NCBI RefSeq assembly: GCF_019263595.1
Contig: NZ_JADQDD010000018.1
Location: forward strand, 1 to 41,241
Direction: 5' to 3'
Origin: Pseudonocardia sp. KRD291
GTDB lineage: Bacteria > Actinomycetota > Actinomycetes > Mycobacteriales > Pseudonocardiaceae
Length of the DNA stretch: 41,241 nt
A program made the position numbers and the translations under genes. Shown in pieces: positions 1-7,793 of this stretch; position 1 is the first letter of the stretch, and each line of letters begins with the position of its first letter. The notes beneath the pieces are model-generated. The model was not told where the DNA came from and made no database searches. It saw only the letters and a program-made list of their open reading frames with translations.

Positions 1-1428
1 TTCGACGTCCTCCTCGGCGGCCGACCGGTCCCCGACGTGGCGCGCTACGAGGTGGAGGACCCGACGACCGGCGGCGTCCTGACCGACGCCCCGGACTGCT
101 CGGCCGAGGACGTCGACCGGATCGTCCGGGCCGCGGCCGGCGCACAGCACGTATGGGGGTCGGTTCCGCCCAGGGCTCGCGCCGCGAAGGTCCGTGAGTT
201 CGCGGCACTACTGCGGGCCCATACCGAGGAGCTGGCCACTCTCGACGCGCTCGACGCCGGGTTCCCGCTGCCGGTCATGCGGGCCGACGTCGACGCGGCG
301 GCGACCCTCCTGGAGATCATGGCCGACCATGCGCTCGCTCTCGGCGGGGCGACCTACCCGCTCTCCGGGAACCTGCACTACAGCCTGCAGGAACCGTACG
401 GCGTGGTCGGCCGGATCGTTCCGTTCAACCATCCGCTGTTCTTCGCCGCCGGCAAGGTCGCCGCTCCCCTGATGGCCGGCAACGCCGTCGTCCTCAAGGC
501 GCCCGACCAGACGCCGTTGTCGTCGCTGCGGATGGCCGAGCTGGCGTCCGAGGTGTTCGGACCGGACCTGTGCGCCGTCGTGTCGGGCCGTGGGGCGGTC
601 AGCGGGCAGGCGCTGGTCCGGCACCCGCTGATCCGCAGGATCGGCTTCATCGGGGCACCCGGCACCGGGCGGCTCATCCAGCGCGAGGCCGCGGAGTCCG
701 GGGTGAAGTACGTGAGCCTGGAGCTCGGCGGCAAGAACGCCCTGATCGTCATGCCCGACGCCGACCTCGACGCGGCGGCGGCGAGCGCAGTGGCCGGGAT
801 GAACTTCACCGCGACCGCCGGACAGTCCTGCGGATCGACCAGCCGGCTGCTGCTGCACGAGTCGATCGCCGAGGAGGTCCTGGCGTCGGTGGTCGAGCAG
901 GTGCGCGCCGTCCGGGTCGGGCACCCGCTGGCCGACGGGACGCAGATGGGGCCGGTGATCGACCGGAGGCAGTACGACAAGACGCTCGCCGCGATCCACG
1001 CCGCGACCGGCGCGGGTGCCGAGGTGCTCGCGGGTGGCGGCCGGCCCGACACCGTCGGCGAGGAGGGCTGGTACGTGGCCCCGACCGTGCTCGCCCGCGT
1101 GGCGCCGGACAACCCGGCCGCGATGGAGGAGATCTTCGGACCGGTGCTGTCCGTGCTCACGTTCGCCGACGAGGCCGAGGCGCTGGAGATCGCCAACCGC
1201 ACCGAGTACGGGCTCACCGCGGGGGTGTGGACGAGCGACGTCACCCGTGCGCACCGGATGGCCGGGCGGCTGCAGGCCGGCTACGTCTGGGTCAACGGCA
1301 GCTCGCGCCACTACTGGGGGCTGCCGTTCGGCGGGGTCAAGTCGTCCGGCGTCGGTCGCGAGGAGTCCGTCGAGGAACTCCTGTCCTACACCGAGACCAA
1401 GGCTGTGACGGTCGTCCTGGAGCGGTGA
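1..1428 (+). CDS. Aldehyde dehydrogenase family protein (5' end outside the window)
   Basis: NAD(P)-dependent oxidation of an aldehyde to a carboxylic acid, presumably a ring-degradation or side-chain aldehyde; the substrate cannot be read from sequence. The frame is open from base 1: the first 12 codons read as the N-terminal LLGG..V strand that precedes the usual EVEDPTTG motif, so the true start lies upstream and the GTG at 37 is internal. The family landmarks are present: the VPFNHPL active-site Asn region (about 421-441), LELGGKN with the general-base Glu (about 718-738), the catalytic Cys in GQSCGST (codon 829-831), EEIFGPVL and the C-terminal PFGG.K.SG..RE motif. The gene ends 107 bp before the Rieske alpha gene on the same strand, so it may belong to the same catabolic locus, although a promoter-like gap with a candidate operator separates them. 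The family call is firm and the substrate unknown. Confidence 0.93.
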   Translation, partial: FDVLLGGRPVPDVARYEVEDPTTGGVLTDAPDCSAEDVDRIVRAAAGAQHVWGSVPPRARAAKVREFAALLRAHTEELATLDALDAGFPLPVMRADVDAAATLLEIMADHALALGGATYPLSGNLHYSLQEPYGVVGRIVPFNHPLFFAAGKVAAPLMAGNAVVLKAPDQTPLSSLRMAELASEVFGPDLCAVVSGRGAVSGQALVRHPLIRRIGFIGAPGTGRLIQREAAESGVKYVSLELGGKNALIVMPDADLDAAAASAVAGMNFTATAGQSCGSTSRLLLHESIAEEVLASVVEQVRAVRVGHPLADGTQMGPVIDRRQYDKTLAAIHAATGAGAEVLAGGGRPDTVGEEGWYVAPTVLARVAPDNPAAMEEIFGPVLSVLTFADEAEALEIANRTEYGLTAGVWTSDVTRAHRMAGRLQAGYVWVNGSSRHYWGLPFGGVKSSGVGREESVEELLSYTETKAVTVVLER

Positions 1429-1462
1429 CCCGCCTTGACGACCACCAGACCGGCTTGCTCTA

Positions 1463-1475
1463 CTGAACAGAGAGC
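1463..1475 (-). promoter_or_regulatory. Candidate IclR operator upstream of the dioxygenase operon
   Basis: Read on the minus strand the 13 bases are GCTCTCTGTTCAG. They match 11 of 13 positions of GCTCTCTGCACAG at 6914-6926, directly upstream of the IclR gene. The core CTGAACAG has the palindromic form CTG-N2-CAG. A further degenerate inverted copy (TTCTCAACAG, 1481-1490) follows, so the region could hold two half-sites. Position 61-73 bp before the dioxygenase start fits control by the local IclR protein. The assignment is inference from motif sharing. Confidence 0.5.
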
Positions 1476-1535
1476 TTCTCTTCTCAACAGAAGAATCACC
1501 AGGGCGCCCATCGAGGCGACCGAGGGGACGGATCG

Positions 1536-2918
1536 ATGACCGACCAGACCGACGTACTCGACGCCGTGCGGCGCGGGATGATCCCCGCGCACGTCTACAA
1601 CGACCGGGAGATCTTCGAGCTGGAGAAGGAGCGCGTGTTCTCCCGCGCGTGGGTCTTCGTCGGGCACGAGTCCGAGATCGCCCGCCCCGGCGACTACGTG
1701 GTCCGCCGGGTGCTGGAGGACTCGTTCATCGTCACCCGGGACGAGAAGGGCGAGATCCGCGCGCACTTCAACATGTGCCTGCACCGCGGCATGCAGGTCT
1801 GCCGCGCCGAGATGGGCAACGCGTCGCACTTCCGCTGCCCCTACCACGGGTGGTCCTACCGCAACGACGGCCGGATCGTCGGGCTGCCGTTCCACCAGGA
1901 CGCCTACGGCGGCGAGGCCGGGTTCAAGCGCAAGGGCCAGCGGCTGCTCCCGGCCCCCAACCTGGCCACCTACAACGGCATGATCTTCCTCAGCATGGAC
2001 CCGCAGGCCCCTCCGCTGGAGGAGTTCCTCGGCGACTTCCGCTTCTACCTGGACTACTACACCAAGCAGAGCGCCAGCGGCATCGAGCTGCGCGGGCCGC
2101 AGCGGTGGCGGGTCAAGGCCAACTGGAAGATCGGTGCGGAGAACTTCGCCGGCGACATGTACCACACGCCGCAGACCCACACCTCGGTCGTGGAGATCGG
2201 CCTGTTCCGCGAGCCCAAGGCGGAGAAGCGCAAGGACGGCGCCACCTACTGGGCCGGGGCAGGCGGCGGAACGACCTACAAGCTCCCGCCGGGCACCCTG
2301 GACGAAAGGCTGCGCTACGTCGGCTACCCCCAGGAGATGGTCGACCGGATGACGCAGCAGTGGTCGCAGGACCAGCGCGACGTCGTCGGCACCGACGGCT
2401 TCATGATCAGCGCGGCGTCGATCTACCCGAACCTGTCGTTCGTGCACAACTGGCCCCGGGTGGCCGAGTCGGACGACGTGCTGCCGTTCATCTCGATCCG
2501 GCAGTGGCAGCCGATCAGCGAGGACGAGACCGAGGTGCTGTCCTGGTTCGCCGTGGACGCCGAGGCCCCGGAGGAGTTCAAGGCGCTGTCCTACAAGGCG
2601 TACCTGATGTGTTTCGGCTCGACCGGCATGTTCGAGCAGGACGACGTGGAGAACTGGGTCTCGCTCACCAACACCGCGGCCGGCTCGATGGCCCGGCGGC
2701 TACAGCTCAACAGCCGGATGGGGATCCTCGAGGACGACACCGAGGTCGTCCCCGAGCTGACCGCCGAGCAGTTCCACGGCCCGGGCTCGGCCCACACCGG
2801 CTACAGCGAGTACAACCAGCGCGCGCTGCTGCGCCGCTGGGCCGACGACCTGGCGACCCCGCAGGCGGCCGCCGGCACCCTCACCGTCGGCGAGCCGGAG
2901 GCGGTGACCCCGGCATGA
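1536..2918 (+). CDS. Rieske aromatic-ring-hydroxylating dioxygenase, alpha (catalytic) subunit; phthalate 3,4-dioxygenase-like
   Basis: Catalytic subunit of a non-haem iron dioxygenase that adds both atoms of O2 to an aromatic ring to give a cis-dihydrodiol. The N-terminal Rieske [2Fe-2S] ligands are Cys81-x-His83 and Cys101-x2-His104. The mononuclear iron ligands fall in ENFAGDMYHTPQTH as His210 and His215 with bridging Asp207, and the distal Asp is probably Asp370 in FEQDDVENW. At 460 residues the length is normal. The ATG at 1536 follows a GAGGGGA Shine-Dalgarno sequence. The stop overlaps the beta-subunit ATG (ATGA). The company of a [3Fe-4S] ferredoxin, a BphB-type dehydrogenase and a class II aldolase-like decarboxylase points to a phthalate-type substrate (PhtAa role); that substrate is inferred, and another aromatic acid or hydrocarbon is possible. 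Confidence 0.95.
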   Translation: MTDQTDVLDAVRRGMIPAHVYNDREIFELEKERVFSRAWVFVGHESEIARPGDYVVRRVLEDSFIVTRDEKGEIRAHFNMCLHRGMQVCRAEMGNASHFRCPYHGWSYRNDGRIVGLPFHQDAYGGEAGFKRKGQRLLPAPNLATYNGMIFLSMDPQAPPLEEFLGDFRFYLDYYTKQSASGIELRGPQRWRVKANWKIGAENFAGDMYHTPQTHTSVVEIGLFREPKAEKRKDGATYWAGAGGGTTYKLPPGTLDERLRYVGYPQEMVDRMTQQWSQDQRDVVGTDGFMISAASIYPNLSFVHNWPRVAESDDVLPFISIRQWQPISEDETEVLSWFAVDAEAPEEFKALSYKAYLMCFGSTGMFEQDDVENWVSLTNTAAGSMARRLQLNSRMGILEDDTEVVPELTAEQFHGPGSAHTGYSEYNQRALLRRWADDLATPQAAAGTLTVGEPEAVTPA

Positions 2919-3532
2919 GCAACCCGACCACGACCACGCCGACCGACCCTCCGACTCCGACAACACATTCGTCGCGGTCCGCCCTCGGCGGGCACGCCTC
3001 CCGCGTGCAGCGCACCGGCACCACCATCCCCTTCGGCGACGAGCGCCACCTGATCGCCCACCAGTGGCTGGTCGACGAGGCGTGGCTGCTCGACGCCCAG
3101 GCCTACAGCGAGTGGCTCGACCTGCTCACCGACGACATCCACTACCTGATGCCGGTCCGGGTCACCACCGCACTGGGCGCCGGTTACGACACCTCGCCGG
3201 GGATGGCCCACTTCGACGAGGACAAGTACTCGCTCTCGCGCCGGGTGGCCCGGTTCCTCACCGAGCACGCCTGGACCGAGGACCCCCCGTCGCGGTTGCG
3301 CCACCACCTCAGCAACGTGCGCACGTTCGCCGCCGACGCCCCCGACCACCTGGTGGTGGAGTCGGCGACCCTGCTGTTCCGCAACCGTGGCGACGTCCGC
3401 GAGGGCTCGTTCGTCTCCGCCGGGCGCGAGGACCTGCTGCGCTCCACACCCGAGGGCTGGAAGCTGGCCCGCCGCACGATCCTGGTCGACGACTCGGTCA
3501 TGCGGATGCAGAACCTGGCGATCTTCCTGTGA
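2915..3532 (+). CDS. Aromatic-ring-hydroxylating dioxygenase, beta subunit
   Basis: Small structural subunit of the alpha3beta3 Rieske dioxygenase, with an NTF2-like fold. The 205-residue product has the typical beta-subunit features: an early AYSEWLDLLTDDIHYLMPVR segment (about residues 64-83), a central HHLSNVR strand, and a C-terminal RRTILVDDSVMRMQNLAIFL ending. The ATG overlaps the alpha stop (ATGA), which indicates translational coupling and decides the start. The first 40 residues are Thr/Pro-rich and poorly structured, longer than in many homologues, so the mature folded part probably begins around residue 45. The end overlaps the next start as GTGA. The role is known from the family; the partner is inferred from the adjacent alpha gene. 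Confidence 0.93.
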   Translation: MSNPTTTTPTDPPTPTTHSSRSALGGHASRVQRTGTTIPFGDERHLIAHQWLVDEAWLLDAQAYSEWLDLLTDDIHYLMPVRVTTALGAGYDTSPGMAHFDEDKYSLSRRVARFLTEHAWTEDPPSRLRHHLSNVRTFAADAPDHLVVESATLLFRNRGDVREGSFVSAGREDLLRSTPEGWKLARRTILVDDSVMRMQNLAIFL

Positions 3533-3867
3533 CGCTGCGCTGGGAGGGCGAGGACGCCGACGCGGCCGCCGCGCGCCGAGCCGCGGCCGAGCACGCCGAG
3601 TTGCTGGAGAACGCGGCCGGCGAGCCGATCACGGTGGCCAACGAGTTCGCCGAGGTCCGGGTGCGCCTGGCCCGAACCCGCAACGGGGCACGGCTACTGG
3701 TCGAGTCGCCCAAGTCCGGGCAGTGGGTCACCCTGTGCCCGCTCGAGCTCGAGGCGCTGACCTGGCAGAACACCGCCACGTTCTCCGCGATGATCGGCAC
3801 TCCGTTCGCTCCGTTGATTCCCGACGATGACCGGCCGGAACCCGCACCGAGCGGGGCCGACTCGTGA
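3529..3867 (+). CDS. Uncharacterised 112-residue protein embedded in the dioxygenase operon
   Basis: A GTG start at 3529 overlaps the beta-subunit stop (GTGA), and the stop at 3867 overlaps the next GTG start in the same way, so this frame is locked between two real genes. The protein has an Ala/Glu-rich N-terminal helix (about residues 8-28), then a compact predicted beta section with TVANEFAEVRVRLARTRNG (about 36-54), LLVESPKSGQWVTL and LELEALTWQ. It ends in an acidic, Pro-rich tail. There is no Rossmann motif, metal ligand set or transmembrane segment; the single Cys lies in LCPLEL. From memory, short proteins of this kind sit beside Rieske oxygenases in other actinobacteria and are sometimes labelled dihydrodiol dehydrogenase, which the sequence does not support. 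An assembly or electron-transfer accessory role is possible but unproven. Confidence 0.8.
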   Translation: MTLRWEGEDADAAAARRAAAEHAELLENAAGEPITVANEFAEVRVRLARTRNGARLLVESPKSGQWVTLCPLELEALTWQNTATFSAMIGTPFAPLIPDDDRPEPAPSGADS

Positions 3868-4667
3868 CCGGGTGGCTGGAGGGCCGCCGCGCCCTGGTCG
3901 TCGGCGCCGGGTCGGGCATCGGCCGCGCGGTGGTCGACACGTTCCGTACCGAGGGCGCCCGGGTCGCCGTGCTCGAGCGGGACGCCGGGAAGTCGGCCGC
4001 CCTCGCGGCGGCTCGGCCCGAGGTGCCGGTCACCGTCGGCGACGCGACGAGCCGCCACGACAACGACCGCGCCGTCGCGACCGCGGTGGAGGCGTTCGGC
4101 GGGCTGGACGTCCTGGTCAACTGCGTCGGGGTGTTCGATTTCTACCGCAGCATCACCGAGCTCGACGCCGACATCCTGGACACCGCCTTCGACGAGATGT
4201 TCCGGACCAACGTCCTGAGCCACCTGCACTCGGTCAAGGCGGCGCTGACCCACCTGCAGGAGTCCGGCAACGGAGTCGTTCTGCTCACCGAGTCGACCTC
4301 GTCCTACTCCCCCGGCCGCGGCGGCGTCCTCTACATGTCGTCCAAGTTCGCCGTCCGCGGACTGGTCACCGCGCTCGCGCACGACCTGGCGCCCGAGGTC
4401 CGGGTCAACGGCGTCGCCCCCGGCGGCACGGTGGGGACCGACCTGCGCGGGCTGCCGAGCCTCGGCACCGCCGACCGGAGCCTCGGCGACATCCCCGGAC
4501 GAGCCGACGAGCTGGCTGCCCGAGTGCCGCTGCGGGTCGCCCTGTCCGGTGAGGACCACGCCTGGAGCTACGTGTTCCTGGCCTCGGAACGCGCTCGCGG
4601 CATCACCGGTGGCGCGGTGCACCCGGACGGCGGGACCGGCGTCTCCGCACCGAGAAAACGTTCGTGA
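3864..4667 (+). CDS. cis-Dihydrodiol dehydrogenase, SDR family (BphB/PhtB-like)
   Basis: Oxidises the cis-dihydrodiol from the dioxygenase to the catechol using NAD+. The 267-residue SDR has the cofactor loop GAGSGIG at residues 14-20, the catalytic Ser144, and Tyr157-x3-Lys161 in LYMSSK, all at the spacing seen in BphB. The stretch VRVNGVAPGGT..TDLRG..SLG (about 179-201) is characteristic of the cis-dihydrodiol dehydrogenase subgroup. The GTG start overlaps the stop of the 112-residue protein. For a phthalate substrate this would be cis-3,4-dihydroxy-3,4-dihydrophthalate dehydrogenase. Subgroup assignment is strong; the exact diol is inferred from context. Confidence 0.92.
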   Translation: MTGWLEGRRALVVGAGSGIGRAVVDTFRTEGARVAVLERDAGKSAALAAARPEVPVTVGDATSRHDNDRAVATAVEAFGGLDVLVNCVGVFDFYRSITELDADILDTAFDEMFRTNVLSHLHSVKAALTHLQESGNGVVLLTESTSSYSPGRGGVLYMSSKFAVRGLVTALAHDLAPEVRVNGVAPGGTVGTDLRGLPSLGTADRSLGDIPGRADELAARVPLRVALSGEDHAWSYVFLASERARGITGGAVHPDGGTGVSAPRKRS

Positions 4668-4699
4668 TGAACCACCCACACCCGACGGAGAGGACTGCC

Positions 4700-4894
4700 A
4701 TGGCCCGGCTGCTGGCCGACTTCGAGGCATGTCAGGGATACGGCAACTGCATCACCGGTGCGCCCGACGTCTACGACATCGACGACGACGGCAAGGTCGT
4801 GCTGCTCCGGTCCGAGATCGACGACGCGGACCGGCCGCGCGTCGAGGAAGCCGCCCGCAGCTGCCCGGTCGACGCGCTGAGCATCGAGGACTGA
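4700..4894 (+). CDS. [3Fe-4S]-type ferredoxin of the dioxygenase system
   Basis: Electron carrier between the reductase and the Rieske oxygenase. The 64-residue product has Cys11-x5-Cys17 and a later Cys55-Pro. In CQGYGNC the position of the second cluster Cys is Tyr14, which leaves three ligands and suggests a [3Fe-4S] cluster as in actinobacterial P450 ferredoxins and the phthalate and phenanthrene dioxygenase ferredoxins PhtAc and PhdC. I chose the ATG at 4700 because GGAGAGG lies 8 bp upstream and the length fits the family. The frame also has GTG 4664 and ATG 4667, which overlap the previous stop and would add 11-12 residues. A [2Fe-2S] Rieske ferredoxin, the more common partner, is absent. 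Confidence 0.92.
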   Translation: MARLLADFEACQGYGNCITGAPDVYDIDDDGKVVLLRSEIDDADRPRVEEAARSCPVDALSIED

Positions 4895-6138
4895 TGACGC
4901 GCGCCACCGGCACCGTCGTCGTGGTCGGCAGCTCCATCGGCGGCGTACGCACCGCGCAGGCGCTGCGCACCGAGGGGTTCACCGGCCGTATCGTGCTGCT
5001 GGGGCGGGACGCCGATCTCCCCTACGACAAGCCGCCGCTGTCCAAGCAGCTCCTGGCCGGGTCCTGGGACACCGACCGGATCACGCTGCTCGGCACCGAG
5101 GCCGCCGAGGCGGCCGGCATCGAGCTGCGGTTGGGCGTCGGCGCGGCGCGGCTCGACACCGCCGACCGGCGGATCGAGCTCGCCGACGGCGCAGCGCTGG
5201 GCTACGACGCCGTGGTCCTCGCCACCGGGGCAGGCGCCCGGCCCTCCCCCTGGATCGCCGAGTCCGGGGTGCACGTGCTCCGCTCGCTCGCCGACGCCAC
5301 CGCGCTGCGCCGCGACCTCGACGTAGACGGCCCCGTGGTCGTCATCGGCGGCGGGTTCATCGGCGCCGAGGTGGCCGCGACCGCCCGCACACTGGGCCGG
5401 GAGGTGACCGTCGTCGATCCGCTGCCGGCTCCGATCGGCCGGGTCATCGGCGGCGCCGTCGCGGAGCACTTCACCGCGCTGCACCACCGGCACGACGTCG
5501 CCACCTGCTTCGGGGTGGGTGTGGAGGACGTGCGCGGGCGTGCCGGAGACCTGTGGGTACGGCTCACCGACGGCACCGAGCTCGGCGCCGGCACGGTGGT
5601 GGTCGGGATCGGTGCGGTCCCGGACGACGCCTGGCTGCGGGACTCCGGCCTATTGATCGACGACGGCGTCGTCTGTGACCGGCACGGCCGCGCGGAGGGC
5701 TCACCCGACGTGTACGCCGTGGGCGACGTGGCCCGCTGGTACCACCCCGACCACGACGAGCACGTCCGCGTCGAGCACTGGACCAACGCCGTCGAGCAGG
5801 CCGCGGTCGTCGCGCACAACGTCGTGCGCCCCGACGACCTCCGCGCGCACCGGCCGGTCGAGTACGTGTGGAGCGACCAGTACGACTGGCGGGTCCAGAT
5901 CGTCGGGCGGCCGGGCACCGCGACGCGGCACCAGCTGCTCGGCGACCTCGACGGCGCGGGAGCGCGCGGTGCCGCGGTCTACACCGACGACAGCGGACTG
6001 CTCCGCGGCGCGGTCACGGTGAACTGGCCGAAGGCCCTGGTCATCTGCCGCACGCTGATGGGCGCCGCCGCGACATTCGACGACGCCGTATCCCGGCTCG
6101 CCGACCTCCCGGCCCGGCGCGCGGCGAGCACGCGATGA
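4894..6138 (+). CDS. FAD-dependent ferredoxin reductase of the dioxygenase system
   Basis: Transfers electrons from NAD(P)H to the ferredoxin. The 414-residue protein has an N-terminal FAD dinucleotide loop GSSIGG (residues 12-17), the YDKPPLSK signature (44-51) of oxygenase-coupled reductases, an ATGA strand (110-113), a second dinucleotide loop GGGFIGAE (152-159) for NAD(P)H, and the FAD-contacting YAVGDVARW motif. This is the BphA4/rhodocoxin reductase architecture. The ATG shares one base with the ferredoxin stop (TGATG), so the electron-transfer pair is translationally coupled. It ends by overlapping the class II aldolase start. Confidence 0.94.
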   Translation: MTRATGTVVVVGSSIGGVRTAQALRTEGFTGRIVLLGRDADLPYDKPPLSKQLLAGSWDTDRITLLGTEAAEAAGIELRLGVGAARLDTADRRIELADGAALGYDAVVLATGAGARPSPWIAESGVHVLRSLADATALRRDLDVDGPVVVIGGGFIGAEVAATARTLGREVTVVDPLPAPIGRVIGGAVAEHFTALHHRHDVATCFGVGVEDVRGRAGDLWVRLTDGTELGAGTVVVGIGAVPDDAWLRDSGLLIDDGVVCDRHGRAEGSPDVYAVGDVARWYHPDHDEHVRVEHWTNAVEQAAVVAHNVVRPDDLRAHRPVEYVWSDQYDWRVQIVGRPGTATRHQLLGDLDGAGARGAAVYTDDSGLLRGAVTVNWPKALVICRTLMGAAATFDDAVSRLADLPARRAASTR

Positions 6139-6863
6139 CCGACCCGAGTACGGAGCTGGCCCCGCTGCGTCGACAGGTTGCCGACGCCTGCCGGGTCCTG
6201 GCCGCCCGCGACCTGGCCCCCGGCTATCTCGGGCACGTCAGTCTGCGGATCGACGCGCGTCGGGTGCTGGTGCGCTGCCGGGGTCCGCAGGAGCGCGGTC
6301 TCGCCGCGACGTCGGCGCGGGACGTGCACCTGGTCACGCTCGACGGCGAGCCCGGTGCTCCCGGCGAGCTACAGGGGTGGATTCCGCCGAACGAGCTGCC
6401 ACTGCACACCGAGGTGCTCCGGGCCCGGCCCGAGATCGCGGCCGTGGTGCACGCGCACCCGGAGTCGGTGGTCGCGGCCGACCTGGCCGGACTGGGCATC
6501 CGCCCGATCGTCGGCGCGTTCGACATGCCCGGCACGAAGCTGGCCCACGGCGGCGTGCCGGTGTACCCACGGGCGGTCCTGGTGCGAAACCGGACGCTGG
6601 CCGCGGAGATGGTGGCCGCCATGGGCGGCCGCCCGGTCGTGCTGCTCCGGGGGCACGGCCTGACCAGCGCCGGCGCCGGCGTGCCGGACGCGGTACTGAA
6701 CGCGGTGTCGGTCGAGCGGATCGCGCGGCTGTCACTGGCCGTGGTCTCCGCGGGCGGGCGGCTGCAGGACGTGCCCGAGGCCGACATGGCCGAACTGCCC
6801 GACCTCGGTGGGGCGTTCAACCACGACACGGCGTGGCGACACGAGCTCGCGAGGCTGGCCTGA
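6135..6863 (+). CDS. Class II aldolase/adducin family protein, candidate 3,4-dihydroxyphthalate 2-decarboxylase (PhtC-like)
   Basis: The 242-residue protein has the zinc site of class II aldolases: Glu93 in PLHTE, His106-x-His108 in VVHAHPE, and His174 in LLRGHGL. Members of this fold cleave C-C bonds next to a carbonyl or enolisable ring. In actinobacterial phthalate operons the homologue PhtC decarboxylates 3,4-dihydroxyphthalate to protocatechuate. The gene overlaps the reductase stop (ATGA) and is the last of the coupled run 1536-6863, as expected for the step after the dihydrodiol dehydrogenase. An aldolase acting on a sugar phosphate is unlikely in this setting. Family call firm; decarboxylase role inferred from context. 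Confidence 0.88.
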   Translation: MTDPSTELAPLRRQVADACRVLAARDLAPGYLGHVSLRIDARRVLVRCRGPQERGLAATSARDVHLVTLDGEPGAPGELQGWIPPNELPLHTEVLRARPEIAAVVHAHPESVVAADLAGLGIRPIVGAFDMPGTKLAHGGVPVYPRAVLVRNRTLAAEMVAAMGGRPVVLLRGHGLTSAGAGVPDAVLNAVSVERIARLSLAVVSAGGRLQDVPEADMAELPDLGGAFNHDTAWRHELARLA

Positions 6864-6913
6864 CATGCGCGGATACCGGTGCTCGAGGTCGGCGACCGCC
6901 CGTGTCGAGTACA

Positions 6914-6926
6914 GCTCTCTGCACAG
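6914..6926 (+). promoter_or_regulatory. Candidate IclR operator in its own promoter
   Basis: GCTCTCTGCACAG, 11 of 13 identical to the minus-strand site at 1463-1475. It covers the place where the -35 element of the iclR promoter would be, which suits autoregulation. Confidence 0.5.
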
Positions 6927-6937
6927 CAGACATCGCG

Positions 6938-6943
6938 TAGGGT
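6938..6943 (+). promoter_or_regulatory. Probable -10 element giving a leaderless iclR mRNA
   Basis: TAGGGT lies six bases before the ATG at 6950, so transcription would start at or next to the start codon. There is no Shine-Dalgarno sequence in GGTCGTGCC ahead of the ATG. Leaderless transcripts are common in actinobacteria. No good -35 is visible; the candidate operator sits there instead. Confidence 0.4.
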
Positions 6944-6949
6944 CGTGCC

Positions 6950-7741
6950 ATGGACGGGGTCGAGGGCTTTCCGCCCACACCGGAGTACGGCGAGACGCCG
7001 CGGTATCCGATCGAGTCGGTCGACAACGCCCTGCGGATCCTGCTGCTGCTCGGCGAGCGGCCGCGGCTGCGCCTCACCGACGTCAGCCAGTACCTCGACG
7101 TCGCCTCCTCGACCGCACACCGGCTGCTGATGATGCTGCAGTACCGCGGCTTCGTGCGGCAGGAGGCCAGCACCCGCGGCTACGTCCCGGGGCCGACGCT
7201 GGACGGCCTGGCCTTCGGCGTGCTGCGGCGGCTGGACGTGCGCACCCGCGCGCGACCGGTGCTGGAGAGACTCAACGCCGAGCTCAACGAGACCGTGCAC
7301 CTGGGCCGGCTCGAGGGCAACGAGGTGCACTTCATCGACTCGATCGAGAGTGGCCGGGCGTTGCGTGTCGGGGGCCGGCTGGGCCGGACGATGCCGGCGC
7401 ACTGCACGTCCAACGGCAAGGCGATGCTGGCCACGCTCACCGAGGCGGAGCTGTTCCGGCTCTTTCCCGACGAGGAGCTGCCCCGGCTGACGCCGAACTC
7501 CGTGGGCACCCGCACCGACCTGGTGAGCGAGCTCGCCGAGGTCCGCAGCCGGGGGTTCGCGACCAGCCAGGAGGAGAGCGAGGAGGGCGTGAGCTCCCTC
7601 GCCGTCGCCCTGTCCTCCGGTCCGACGCCGCTCGCCGTGACGGCCTCCGCACCGGTCAGCCGGATGACGGCCACGGCCCGCAAGACCGTCCTCGCGCAGC
7701 TCGCCGCCGCGGCCGAGGAGATCGACAAGCTCCTGCTCTAG
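6950..7741 (+). CDS. IclR family transcriptional regulator
   Basis: The 263-residue product has an N-terminal winged helix-turn-helix (about residues 21-82; VSQYLDVASSTAHRLLMML is the recognition region). A C-terminal IclR effector domain (about 95-260) includes the LNETVHLGRLEGNEVHFIDSIES segment and GRTMPAHCTSNGKAMLA. IclR proteins of this type commonly control aromatic catabolism genes in response to the substrate or a ring-cleavage precursor. The gene stands between two class II aldolase genes, 86 bp after one and 52 bp before the other. It matches the regulator position of pht operons, though that parallel is from memory. Its likely binding motif occurs upstream of itself and of the dioxygenase operon. 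Confidence 0.93.
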   Translation: MDGVEGFPPTPEYGETPRYPIESVDNALRILLLLGERPRLRLTDVSQYLDVASSTAHRLLMMLQYRGFVRQEASTRGYVPGPTLDGLAFGVLRRLDVRTRARPVLERLNAELNETVHLGRLEGNEVHFIDSIESGRALRVGGRLGRTMPAHCTSNGKAMLATLTEAELFRLFPDEELPRLTPNSVGTRTDLVSELAEVRSRGFATSQEESEEGVSSLAVALSSGPTPLAVTASAPVSRMTATARKTVLAQLAAAAEEIDKLLL

Positions 7742-7793
7742 CGCTCCACCTCGTGGGGCGATCGACGTCCACACGATCGGAGACCGCACCCGC

